Part shown: positions 1 to 7,273 of the stretch, in pieces
Layout of the letters: the number at the start of each line of letters is the position of its first letter
Numbering within the stretch: position 1 is the stretch's first letter
From: Myxococcales bacterium
GTDB lineage: Bacteria > Myxococcota_A > Polyangia > Polyangiales > JAFGIB01
Length of the DNA: 64,000 nucleotides
NCBI GenBank assembly: GCA_029880325.1
Contig: JAOUOP010000007.1
Coordinates: forward strand, 1-64,000
Reading direction: 5' to 3'
Notes under the pieces: model-generated
Told to the model about the DNA's origin: nothing
Database searches by the model: none
The model's input: the letters and a program-made list of their open reading frames with translations, nothing else
Translations under genes and position numbers: made by a program

Positions 1-121
1 CCTGCTCGGCAGCCGATTTTCACCCCTCAGCCTTCCGCCCGAGGGCTCCGCCCTGCGGACAGCCGAGCCGCGACTTTCTTCCTGAGACGGGAAAAGGCTT
101 CGTTTGACACCAGTCTCCTAG
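1..121. mobile_element. Right end of a CTAG-bounded MITE-like element (cut by window edge)
   Basis: The last bases (102-121) read GTTTGACACCAGTCTCCTAG. They match the right terminal repeat of the complete element at 5101-5270 (GTTTGACACCAGCCACCTAG) except for the three bases before CTAG. The left end lies outside the window and the interior does not match the 5101 copy, so this looks like a divergent member with the same termini. It shares its CTAG with the next element. Confidence 0.55.
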
Positions 122-286
122 AGCGGCGACCGGTTTGAAATCGCCGCAAATTCGCGAGGGAGAGCAGGTTCAGCGTGCCGTTACGGTGCCGCAGGCGTAG
201 CCCGAGCTACTTCGAGGCGCCGAGCGGTGCGCTGGGCCCGCTAAACCCGCGAAGTTGTGGTGGTTTCAAACCGATCGGCGCTCTAG
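118..286. mobile_element. CTAG-bounded MITE-like element, 169 bp
   Basis: Starts CTAGAGCGGCGACCGGTTTG and ends with the near-perfect inverse: 21 of 23 terminal bases are complementary, ending CGGCGCTCTAG. No credible gene lies inside. It sits head-to-tail between two other elements and shares a CTAG with each, as expected if each insertion used the CTAG created by a previous one. Known: the IS701 family duplicates 4-bp YTAG targets. Inferred: non-autonomous element moved by such a transposase encoded elsewhere. Confidence 0.7.
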
Positions 287-450
287 ATGTGCTCGGCGGG
301 AGTGCTGAGCCGATGATCGGGGTCGATACGATGCCAGATGCAAGGACGGCCTCCGCCGGAATACTCCGTGTATTTCAAGGGGGCCGGACGCCGCAGCTGG
401 CGCCGTAGCGGTCCCGAGAGCGGATCATGACTCCCGCCGAGCACATCTAG
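283..450. mobile_element. CTAG-bounded MITE-like element, 168 bp, near-identical to the copy at 59079-59246
   Basis: The terminal inverted repeats are 21 bp and perfect (CTAGATGTGCTCGGCGGGAGT and its exact reverse complement at 430-450). A second copy in the same orientation at 59079-59246 differs at a single interior base (G here, A there). Such identity between non-coding copies 59 kb apart indicates recent movement or conversion. No transposase is encoded; the only open frames are short. Confidence 0.85.
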
Positions 451-539
451 GTGGCTGTCCACGTGGCGCGTCGGGGCCACCGGTCGAGCGGCGGCACGCC
501 GCCTGGCGAGCGTGCCGCGCGGGCCCAAGCCGCCGTGAT
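451..539. other. Short non-coding gap between the element array and phoU
   Basis: Bases 447-457 (CTAGGTGGCTG) repeat the first 11 bases of the element at 5101, but no matching right end follows before phoU. This may be a solo remnant of an element end. The GGTGGC/GCCACC pair around 451-482 could fold as a weak hairpin 3' of phoU; no T-tract follows. Confidence 0.3.
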
Positions 540-1205
540 TCATTCGCGCACATCGAAGTAGTCGATCTTGTGCAGCGGCATGAGCACGCTCGACAGCAGA
601 TTCATCAGGTGTTTCTGAATGCGCTTGTAGTAGCGGGCGCACAGGGCCAGGGGCACCGCCAGTGATGCCGGCTGCCGGGAGGCGCACAGCGTCCTGAGCA
701 GCCTCTCGCAGCGATCGCTGAGTTCGTGGCCCTGTTGGCATAGCTCCTCGGCACGCTCTCGGTCGCAGCCATCGAGCACGGCGCGGACTTGACCCATGGT
801 TTGCTCCACGCCGGCGCGCAGTTCCGCCAGTTCGCGGCACAGGGGATCGCTCGGCAGGGGGCCGTTCAGCATCGCGGCGGCCTCGAGCAGATTCTTGGCG
901 TGGTCGCCGATGCGTTCGATGTCCTTGATCAGGCCGCTGATGACCAGAAGTCGCGCCTGCTGCATCGTGGAGGATAGTGCCAGCTGGCTGACCAACTCCC
1001 GTCGAATGCGTTGCTGCAGCCCGTTGATCTCGCGGTCACGGGCATAGAAAGCCTGGCGCTGCGGCTCGTCGAGGGGCGCTCCAAAGAGGACCTCTCCGGC
1101 TTCTTTGACCGCCTGCTCGCACAGGCCGAGCATGGTGTGAACCTCGGAGGCCACGCTCTGGTCGAGGCGACCGCTGCGCAGAATCTTGATTAGCTCGTGA
1201 AACAT
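540..1205 (-). CDS. PhoU-domain protein
   Basis: All-helical cytoplasmic protein of 221 aa with two PhoU-like halves. The family signature KDIERIGDHA is clear near the middle, and an earlier helix DREINGLQQRIRRELV carries the matching acidic positions; in the family these helices bind metal clusters and control phosphate uptake. The ATG at 1205 is preferred to an upstream in-frame ATG at 1241 because a GAGGAG ribosome site lies just before it. It follows the Na/Pi transporter gene by 48 bp, so the two are probably co-transcribed and PhoU likely gates that transporter. In many bacteria the same two domains are fused in one protein. Canonical phoU of the pst operon is an alternative, but no pst genes are present. 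Confidence 0.88.
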   Translation of the reverse strand: MFHELIKILRSGRLDQSVASEVHTMLGLCEQAVKEAGEVLFGAPLDEPQRQAFYARDREINGLQQRIRRELVSQLALSSTMQQARLLVISGLIKDIERIGDHAKNLLEAAAMLNGPLPSDPLCRELAELRAGVEQTMGQVRAVLDGCDRERAEELCQQGHELSDRCERLLRTLCASRQPASLAVPLALCARYYKRIQKHLMNLLSSVLMPLHKIDYFDVRE

Positions 1206-1253
1206 GATGGGGGCTCCTCGGAGGACTCGGGATGGACGCAAGGGGCACGGTGG

Positions 1254-2387
1254 TCAGAGCAAGCGGAATAGGACTAGGCCGAGCAAGGGCAGGCCGTAGA
1301 ACAGGCCCACCACATAGAGTGCCGCCCGCAGCTTCGAGCGCACGGCGATATCGGCAATGGCGCGGGCCATCGACAGCGGCAGGGCGCGCAGCTTTGGAAG
1401 TGGGTAGATCAGCAGCACACCCACGAGGTTGAAAAGCATGTGGACGAGCGAGATCTGAACCGCCTGGTGAAGGGTCTGGAGGGGCACGGCGGTCGAGGCC
1501 ATGAAAGCGGTGAGGGTGGTGCCGAAGTTGGCACCGAGCACCAGCGGGAAGATTTGCTCCAGGGTCATGATCCCGGTTCCAGCCAGTGGCACCAGGAGCG
1601 ACAGCGTCAACGAGCTCGACTGCACCAGCGCCGTGAGCAGCGCCCCGGCGATCAGGCCGACCAGCGGCGATGCATCCAGCGCCGCGCTGACCGAACTTTC
1701 GAGACGGCCCTTGGCCAGCAGTCGCAAGCGCCCGACCAGGACATAGAGGGCGCTGAAAACCGTGGCTACCGACAGCAGCAAAAACAGCAGCGCTCCGCCG
1801 CCGGCCGTCGGCCAGAGGGCGAAGCTCAAATCCCGCAGGGGATCGAGCACAAAGTCGGCGGCCGTGGCCATGGGATTGTCCATGCGCCCGCTGCTGCGCG
1901 GGATCGCGCCCACGATCTGGCCCGACAGCCACTCGAGCATACCGGTCGCCCGCTCCAGTGGCAGCAGCAGCGCCACCACCAGCAGGTTGAAGAAGTCATC
2001 GCAGGTGCCGGCGGCCAGCGCGCGGCGAAACTCCTCGGGCCGAGCCACATGCCCCATCGAGACGATGGTATTGGTGACCGTGGTGCCGATGTTGGCCCCC
2101 ATCACCATGGGGATGGCGCTGGCGATGGGCAGCGCTGCCTCGGGGGCGGCCACCATGCCCACCACCATCGAAGTGGTCACCGACGAACTCTGCACGATCG
2201 AGGTCGAGAGAATGCCGATAAGCAGTCCGACAAAGGGATTTTCCGAGACGTGAAAGAAGAACTCCAGGGCATCGCGCCCGAGCAACTTGAAGGCCAGCCC
2301 CATGCCGCGAATGCCGATCAAGAAGGCACACAAGGGCAAAAGCAGGCTCAGCGCCCGCCCCAGCCAGCGCCCGACGTGGGAGGACAT
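1254..2387 (-). CDS. Na+/phosphate cotransporter (Na/Pi cotransporter II family)
   Basis: Inner-membrane transporter of 377 aa importing or exporting phosphate with sodium. It shows the family's two inverted repeats, each with a QSSS motif (residues 66-69 and again near 260) followed by a GANIGTT / GANFGTT motif (98-104 and near 290). Hydrophobic helices fill most of the rest. Bacterial relatives such as YjbB/NptA usually carry a C-terminal PhoU domain; here the chain stops after the transport domain and PhoU is encoded by the next gene. The start at 2387 gives a short N-terminal tail before the first helix. First gene of a two-gene unit. Confidence 0.9.
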   Translation of the reverse strand: MSSHVGRWLGRALSLLLPLCAFLIGIRGMGLAFKLLGRDALEFFFHVSENPFVGLLIGILSTSIVQSSSVTTSMVVGMVAAPEAALPIASAIPMVMGANIGTTVTNTIVSMGHVARPEEFRRALAAGTCDDFFNLLVVALLLPLERATGMLEWLSGQIVGAIPRSSGRMDNPMATAADFVLDPLRDLSFALWPTAGGGALLFLLLSVATVFSALYVLVGRLRLLAKGRLESSVSAALDASPLVGLIAGALLTALVQSSSLTLSLLVPLAGTGIMTLEQIFPLVLGANFGTTLTAFMASTAVPLQTLHQAVQISLVHMLFNLVGVLLIYPLPKLRALPLSMARAIADIAVRSKLRAALYVVGLFYGLPLLGLVLFRLL

Positions 2388-2572
2388 GACTGGGACTTAA
2401 GCACCGGGACGGGCGCTGGCGATTTCAGCCAGCCAGCGCGCGGCGCCAGGGTAAATGGGTTTCGCTGGGGGCAGCAGTCGGCAACACGCCCGCATCCTGC
2501 GCCAAGCACTCGCGTCCGGCAAATGCGCGTCCTCGCGCGCGCTGCTACGGTGTCGCAACGCGGAGGGAGTTG

Positions 2573-3172
2573 ATGGCTTGGTCGGCGGGAGATTGGGTGG
2601 TGCGCCGGGAGGTGCTGGACGAGGGCCCCTGGATGGGAAGCCTTGTCATGATCGTGGAAGACTCGGTCGACCTGCTCGTTTCCTACACTCCGACCGGCTC
2701 ACCGTTCGGCTTTCCAGAGGGGCCGTGGCCGACTCCAGATGGACGCCACCCATGGTCAGGGAGCAGCAGCTGGCGCGGGCATGGGTGCTTGATGCTTCAG
2801 CGACCCGGCGATAGCTACGCGGTGTGGCACTTCTGGGATGGCGATGAGCGGCGTTTCGTCTGTTGGCATATCAATCTGCAGTTGCCGTTTTGCCGCACGC
2901 CCGTCGGCTACGACACCCAGGACCTCGAGCTCGACTTCGTCGTGTTTCCGGACGGTCGCTGGCAGATCAAGGACGAAGAGCTGCTCGAACAGCGCGTCAC
3001 CGAGGGCCGCTGGAGTGCAGGGTGGGTCGAGGAAAATCGCCGTCTGGGCCGCGACATCGCGGCGCGCCTGGAGCGAGGGGAGCGCTTCTGGTCGCTCGAG
3101 TGGCGAGACTGGCAGCCCGAGCCGGACTGGGAAGTTCCCCTCGCACTGCCGGCAGGGTGGCAGGACGTATAG
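2573..3172 (+). CDS. DUF402-family protein
   Basis: Soluble protein of 199 aa with the DUF402 signature: a WHFW..WHINLQ stretch followed by TPVGYDTQDLELDFVV, PDG.W and a KDEDE-like acidic motif (IKDEELLEQ). In characterised members (FomD, Staphylococcus SA1684) these acidic residues bind divalent metal and the enzyme hydrolyses nucleoside diphosphates or nucleotidyl-phosphonates. Substrate here is unknown. The ATG at 2573 follows GGAGGGAG by a few bases, favouring it over the overlapping TTG at 2570. It runs divergently from the transporter gene across a 185-bp gap. Confidence 0.75.
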   Translation: MAWSAGDWVVRREVLDEGPWMGSLVMIVEDSVDLLVSYTPTGSPFGFPEGPWPTPDGRHPWSGSSSWRGHGCLMLQRPGDSYAVWHFWDGDERRFVCWHINLQLPFCRTPVGYDTQDLELDFVVFPDGRWQIKDEELLEQRVTEGRWSAGWVEENRRLGRDIAARLERGERFWSLEWRDWQPEPDWEVPLALPAGWQDV

Positions 3173-3247
3173 AGCAGCGGCGTACTCACCGATGCGACTT
3201 GGCAAGCGCAGGCCTGTCGGCTAGCTTGCGGCGGCAAGAGCGACGAA

Positions 3248-4039
3248 ATGGGCCAAGGGAAGTCGGGGTGGTTGGGTGCGCTGCGCACTTTTTTTGTCGT
3301 GCTTGTCGCGGCGTCCTTTGCATCGGGCTGCGGCACGCCGCGGGTGCTGGCCCCGCGCCAACCGCCTTCTCGGCGCATGCCGGTGGTGCAGATGCCAGCG
3401 GAGCCGCCAGCGCAGGGCCATGGGCGCGTCGTCATCGACGTGGTCGACGGCCCCATGGATGTCAGCGCGCGCACGGTCGAGTCGTTCGCGGGTGCCGGTT
3501 CTGGGCCACCGCGCAGTGGTCCCCTGTGTCGCACGCCCTGCGCGGTCGACCTGCCCTTGGGCCGCTACAAGCTCTACCTTTCGGGCTTGCGTAGCGATCC
3601 CTCCCGTGGCGACGCTGTCGACCTCGATGTGCATCCCGGGCTCAACGTGCTGCGCCGGGCTTCGGGCAAGTATGAGACGCCGGAGTACATGCCCACGCTG
3701 CCGATCGTGCTGATCGTCGGCGGTGGCGTGGGCGTCGTCGGCGGCGGCGCCACCCTGGCGACCGGCAATGGTGCGGCGGGGGCCATCCTGATGGGCCTCG
3801 GTTTGGCCTTGAGCCTTGGCGGGGCGATTGCCTGGCCGCGGCGCGCGGAGCAACAGCAGGGTCGCTCGACGTTTTGGAACGAGCCTCCGCAACCGATTCC
3901 GGCGGCCGAGGCACAGCCGGCGCCAGCACCCGCACCCATTTTCGACAGCTCCCTGGCGCCGCCCGCATCCGGAGCGCCGACGGGCACCGACAACGCGCCC
4001 GAAGCAAGTGACGAAAGCACAAGGACCCCTGAACCATGA
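3248..4039 (+). CDS. Lipoprotein with PEGA-like region and glycine-rich hydrophobic segments
   Basis: 263 aa. A basic N-terminus and hydrophobic stretch end in a lipobox (FASGC, Cys 28), so it is probably exported and lipidated. Residues ~60-140 (cysteine pair LCRTPC, then DLPLGRYKLYLSG) resemble PEGA-type repeats of surface proteins. Two glycine-rich hydrophobic segments follow (~150-195), then a proline/alanine-rich low-complexity tail. The stop codon overlaps the start of the next lipoprotein gene (ATGA), so they form an operon. Function unknown; envelope-associated by inference. Confidence 0.7.
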   Translation: MGQGKSGWLGALRTFFVVLVAASFASGCGTPRVLAPRQPPSRRMPVVQMPAEPPAQGHGRVVIDVVDGPMDVSARTVESFAGAGSGPPRSGPLCRTPCAVDLPLGRYKLYLSGLRSDPSRGDAVDLDVHPGLNVLRRASGKYETPEYMPTLPIVLIVGGGVGVVGGGATLATGNGAAGAILMGLGLALSLGGAIAWPRRAEQQQGRSTFWNEPPQPIPAAEAQPAPAPAPIFDSSLAPPASGAPTGTDNAPEASDESTRTPEP

Positions 4040-4335
4040 CGACCCGACTTCTACTCTCCATCGTGGCGACGCTCACCCTCGGCGCCTGCGCCACCAGCTT
4101 CACCGGTTCGGCACACATCGATGGCGGTCGCGCCGGCTGCGAAAACAAGTGCGCGGGCCAGGGCCTGGCCATGTCCGGCCTGGTGTACATGGGCGAATAT
4201 TCGAGCGCCTGCGTGTGCGAGGTGCCCGGCAGTGGTTCCTCCGCTGCTCCGGTGGCCAGCGTCGCTGCCGGCGCTGCCGGCGTGGTGATGCAGCAGCGGC
4301 GCGCGCAGCAAAATCAGCAGCATCGCGCCTATTGA
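4036..4335 (+). CDS. Small cysteine-containing lipoprotein
   Basis: 99 aa with a clear signal peptide and lipobox (LTLGAC, Cys 18). The mature part has four cysteines (C..KC and ACVC, ~35-65), consistent with two disulfides in the periplasm, then an alanine-rich stretch and a glutamine/arginine-rich tail. It overlaps the preceding lipoprotein gene by 4 bp and is surely co-translated with it. No family recognised. Confidence 0.65.
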   Translation: MTTRLLLSIVATLTLGACATSFTGSAHIDGGRAGCENKCAGQGLAMSGLVYMGEYSSACVCEVPGSGSSAAPVASVAAGAAGVVMQQRRAQQNQQHRAY

Positions 4336-4378
4336 GGGGCGCTTGGCGCAGCCTTTACGACGTGCGATAGGAAGGGCG

Positions 4379-5104
4379 ATGCCATACTTCGAACGCGACG
4401 GGATCTCGCTCTACTACGAATTGCACGGCGAAGGCTTTCCCGTGCTGCTCTTCGCTCCGGGGGGCATGCGCAGTGCCATCGCGGTCTGGCAGCGGGGCGC
4501 CTACGACCCGATGCAGCGGCTGTCGGACGAGTTCCAGCTCATCGCCATGGATCAGCGCAACGCCGGCCAGTCGCGCGCGCCCGTGCGCAAGGGCGACGGC
4601 TGGCAGGTCTACACCGAGGACCACCTGGCCCTGCTCGACCACCTGGGCGTCGAGCGCTGCGCCGTGCTCGGCAACTGCATCGGCGGCTCCTTTGGCCTGG
4701 GGCTGATCCAGGCGGCTCCGGAGCGGGTGGCCGCGGCCGTGCTGCAGCAGCCCATCGGGCTCACCACCGAAAACCGCAAGCTCTTCTTCGACATGTTCGA
4801 CGCCTGGGCCAAGGACCTGGGCGAACGCCCCGACGTGGATCAAGACGCGTTGGCGGGCTTCCGGCAGGCCATGTACGGCGGCGACGACTTCGTCTTCAAC
4901 GTCTCGAAGGACTTCGTCAAAACCGTCCAAACACCCCTGCTCATCACCCTGGGCAACGACCCCTACCACCCCAGCGAAACCTCCCGCGCCATCGCCGCAT
5001 TGGCCCCTAACGCGCAGTTGCTAGAGCGCTGGAAGGAGCCGGAGCTCGTGGATGATACGGTGGCCAAGGTGCGGGCGTTTTTGCGTGAGCACGCGGCGCT
5101 CTAG
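4379..5104 (+). CDS. Alpha/beta hydrolase with a cysteine in the nucleophile position
   Basis: 241 aa, alpha/beta hydrolase fold. The nucleophile elbow reads GNCIGG (Cys 100) where most relatives have GxSxG; D194 and H197 in NDPYHP are candidate partners. A Cys nucleophile is known in dienelactone-hydrolase-type enzymes and some esterases. The ATG at 4379 is chosen because the family sequence begins at PYFERDG and an AGGAAGG site precedes it; an upstream in-frame start (4343) adds only unconserved residues. The TAG stop (5102-5104) is the first YTAG of the mobile element at 5101, so the element inserted exactly at the end of this gene. Substrate unknown. Confidence 0.78.
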   Translation: MPYFERDGISLYYELHGEGFPVLLFAPGGMRSAIAVWQRGAYDPMQRLSDEFQLIAMDQRNAGQSRAPVRKGDGWQVYTEDHLALLDHLGVERCAVLGNCIGGSFGLGLIQAAPERVAAAVLQQPIGLTTENRKLFFDMFDAWAKDLGERPDVDQDALAGFRQAMYGGDDFVFNVSKDFVKTVQTPLLITLGNDPYHPSETSRAIAALAPNAQLLERWKEPELVDDTVAKVRAFLREHAAL

Positions 5105-5270
5105 GTGGCTGGTGTCAAACAGGTGGGCGTGGATCTCGGAGCGCCGTGACCCCGTGCGGGCCAGGCGAGAACCGAGGAAATACCCGCTATTTTCGCAGCG
5201 GGCTCGACTGGCTCGCGCGCGGTTGCGCCGCCCGAGAGGCGCGTGCAGCCGTTTGACACCAGCCACCTAG
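5101..5270. mobile_element. CTAG-bounded MITE-like element, 170 bp, inserted at a stop codon
   Basis: Perfect 20-bp terminal inverted repeat: CTAGGTGGCTGGTGTCAAAC at 5101-5120 and GTTTGACACCAGCCACCTAG at 5251-5270. The left CTAG contains the TAG stop of the upstream hydrolase. The right end is followed by AGCGGCGA, the same bases that follow the related end at position 121. No gene inside. Confidence 0.82.
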
Positions 5271-5328
5271 AGCGGCGACTCGCTGCGACGGACAGCGCCG
5301 TGATGTCCTGTAGCCCCGAGGTCAGGAT

Positions 5329-7218
5329 TTGAACCCCGTCGCGGGACTGCGGACAGGAGCCGCCCGGACGTGGGAGGTGGGTGCCTACCTCGCGCTGTCG
5401 GGCACGCTGGCCTGGCTCCTGTTCGGCGCCATCGGGCAGCCGGAGGCGCCGGGCTGGCCGTGGGGAGAGCCGGTTTCCTGGTTTCGAGGGGCGGCGGTGC
5501 TCGTGGCGGTCGCGGCGATGATGGCTCCGCGTTTTCCGGAGGCCCTGCGCGGATGGCTCGGTCTTGGGGCTGTGAGTCTGGCGTGCATGGCGGTGGCGGC
5601 CCATCTGCTGCGCACCACCGCGTTCAGTCTCGGCGGTGACTCCCAGGACTCGGGCTTTATCATCGAGCAGTTGATCGCGGCCAAATACTACGGATGGCCG
5701 GTGGACGGGACCTACCAGGGCCTCTCCGCATTCTATCCACCGCTCTATACTCAGCTGCTGGGCAAGCTGGCAGCGGCTTTCGATTTTCAGGCCGCCGCCA
5801 TGTGGAAGATCTTCGGGTTGGCGATGACAATCCTCGCCCCCGCTGCGGCCTATGCGCTGTGGACGCGCCTCACCACGCACGCGACCGCGCTGTTGATCGT
5901 GGTGGGATTCGCGTTCAGCGCGCCGGTGCTACACCTGCACAAAACCCACGAGTGGGCATCTCTGCTGGTTTTTATGCCGTGGTGGCTGGGGGATGTGATG
6001 GGACTCGCGCGCCACGACGGTCGCATGTCGGCACCCGGGCTCAGCGCCGCCGCGCTGGTCGGAGCCCTAATCTTCACGACCTTCTATTATTGGTTCTTCG
6101 TGGGAGCTGTCGCGCTGCTGCTGGCTGCCGTTCTGCGTCGCCGCGCCTGCGGCCCCGGACCCATGCTCGACCTGCCCGGACTCGCGGTACTCGCGGGCTC
6201 GGCGCTGCTCGCTGCGCCCTACTGGTTGCCACTGCTCACCGACATGCTGACGATCGACAATAGGCCCATGCAGCAGCGCTGGTTCTCGACGAGCATGAAC
6301 GCGCTGCCCCTGCGCTTGCATTGGGACCTGTCGGGAGTGGTCGAGCTGCTCGGGATGCTCTTTCTGTTGCTGGTGCCGTGGCCCGCCAAGAAGGAGCGGA
6401 TCCGGGCTCTGCTCGGAGGGCTGCGAGTCGTTTTCGTGGCCTACCTGCTCTGGTACGTGCTCGGCAGGATCGCCGTGGAGCTGGACGCGCCGATTCTACA
6501 CGCCAAGGCGCGACCCATGATGCTCTACGTGCTCTACGCCGCGTGCGCTGTGGGTGCAGTGGAGCTGGCGACAGCTACGGCTTCTTCCGCGGTCGCGCGC
6601 GGGGCAATCGCCGTGGCGCTGGCTCTCGTGGCCGCGCAGAACGTGGATGCCTACGCGGGCCTGCAGGGCACTGCTTGGCTCGACAAGGCGCTCGCCAAGG
6701 GACGTGATGAGCCCGAGCGCAGTGTGCTCAGTAAAACGAAAGCGCTGAACGGTTTGCGGGGCAAGACCGTGCTCACTTTCAAGCGGCGCCACATCCAGTA
6801 TATGCCCGCCTTTCAATTCCTCGGGGTCAGCGCCCACTACGCACATCCGGCGGCGCGCTTCGATGGGCGGTACGGCCTGCTGAAGGGATTGGTTCTGCTC
6901 GAAGACTCCAGCGCCGTGTGCCTGCTCCTGCGCCACAATGCTTTTGTTCCAGTGGACTACGTTTGGTGGCCGGAGAAAGCGACGAAGGTGGTGTTCCTGG
7001 ATGACTTTCCCAATGGCATTCGCAACGGTCATCTGAAGTGGAAAGGAGCGGGGCGTCACGGGGAGTGCCTTGCGCCGGCGGGCAAGGGGGGCTGGATGAA
7101 ACAGATGCTGCGGGTGCAGGACCCGGGCCTGGCCCGCGCCGGAGAACTCGGGCCTGCCGCCAGGGCCCTGGCGCGACGCTACGGCGATGGAGCCCTACGC
7201 GCAGCCATTCGCGATTGA
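5329..7218 (+). CDS. Large membrane glycosyltransferase, AftA-like (GT-C type)
   Basis: 629 aa: about a dozen hydrophobic helices (residues ~18-450) followed by a soluble C-terminal domain. The first large loop carries GGDSQDSGF and SAFYPPLYTQLLGK, and the C-terminal domain has VSAHYAHPAARFDGRYG then NAFVPVDYVWW. This order resembles the mycobacterial galactan arabinofuranosyltransferase AftA (N-terminal and C-terminal arabinofuranosyltransferase domains), which uses a lipid-linked arabinose donor. Family members transfer sugars on the periplasmic side. The start is a TTG at 5329 with GAGGT six bases upstream. It stands alone beside a mobile element. Acceptor and donor are unknown. Confidence 0.62.
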   Translation: MNPVAGLRTGAARTWEVGAYLALSGTLAWLLFGAIGQPEAPGWPWGEPVSWFRGAAVLVAVAAMMAPRFPEALRGWLGLGAVSLACMAVAAHLLRTTAFSLGGDSQDSGFIIEQLIAAKYYGWPVDGTYQGLSAFYPPLYTQLLGKLAAAFDFQAAAMWKIFGLAMTILAPAAAYALWTRLTTHATALLIVVGFAFSAPVLHLHKTHEWASLLVFMPWWLGDVMGLARHDGRMSAPGLSAAALVGALIFTTFYYWFFVGAVALLLAAVLRRRACGPGPMLDLPGLAVLAGSALLAAPYWLPLLTDMLTIDNRPMQQRWFSTSMNALPLRLHWDLSGVVELLGMLFLLLVPWPAKKERIRALLGGLRVVFVAYLLWYVLGRIAVELDAPILHAKARPMMLYVLYAACAVGAVELATATASSAVARGAIAVALALVAAQNVDAYAGLQGTAWLDKALAKGRDEPERSVLSKTKALNGLRGKTVLTFKRRHIQYMPAFQFLGVSAHYAHPAARFDGRYGLLKGLVLLEDSSAVCLLLRHNAFVPVDYVWWPEKATKVVFLDDFPNGIRNGHLKWKGAGRHGECLAPAGKGGWMKQMLRVQDPGLARAGELGPAARALARRYGDGALRAAIRD

Positions 7219-7273
7219 GCGACGCGCGGCGGGCGCGGTGGGCGACGGCGAGCGAAGCCTGCCCGCACCCCTA

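Noticed and set aside
283-408. Short peptide frame inside the element (also in the 59079 copy)
   Set aside because: Shared only because the DNA is identical; no start context, and the terminal inverted repeats explain the conservation.
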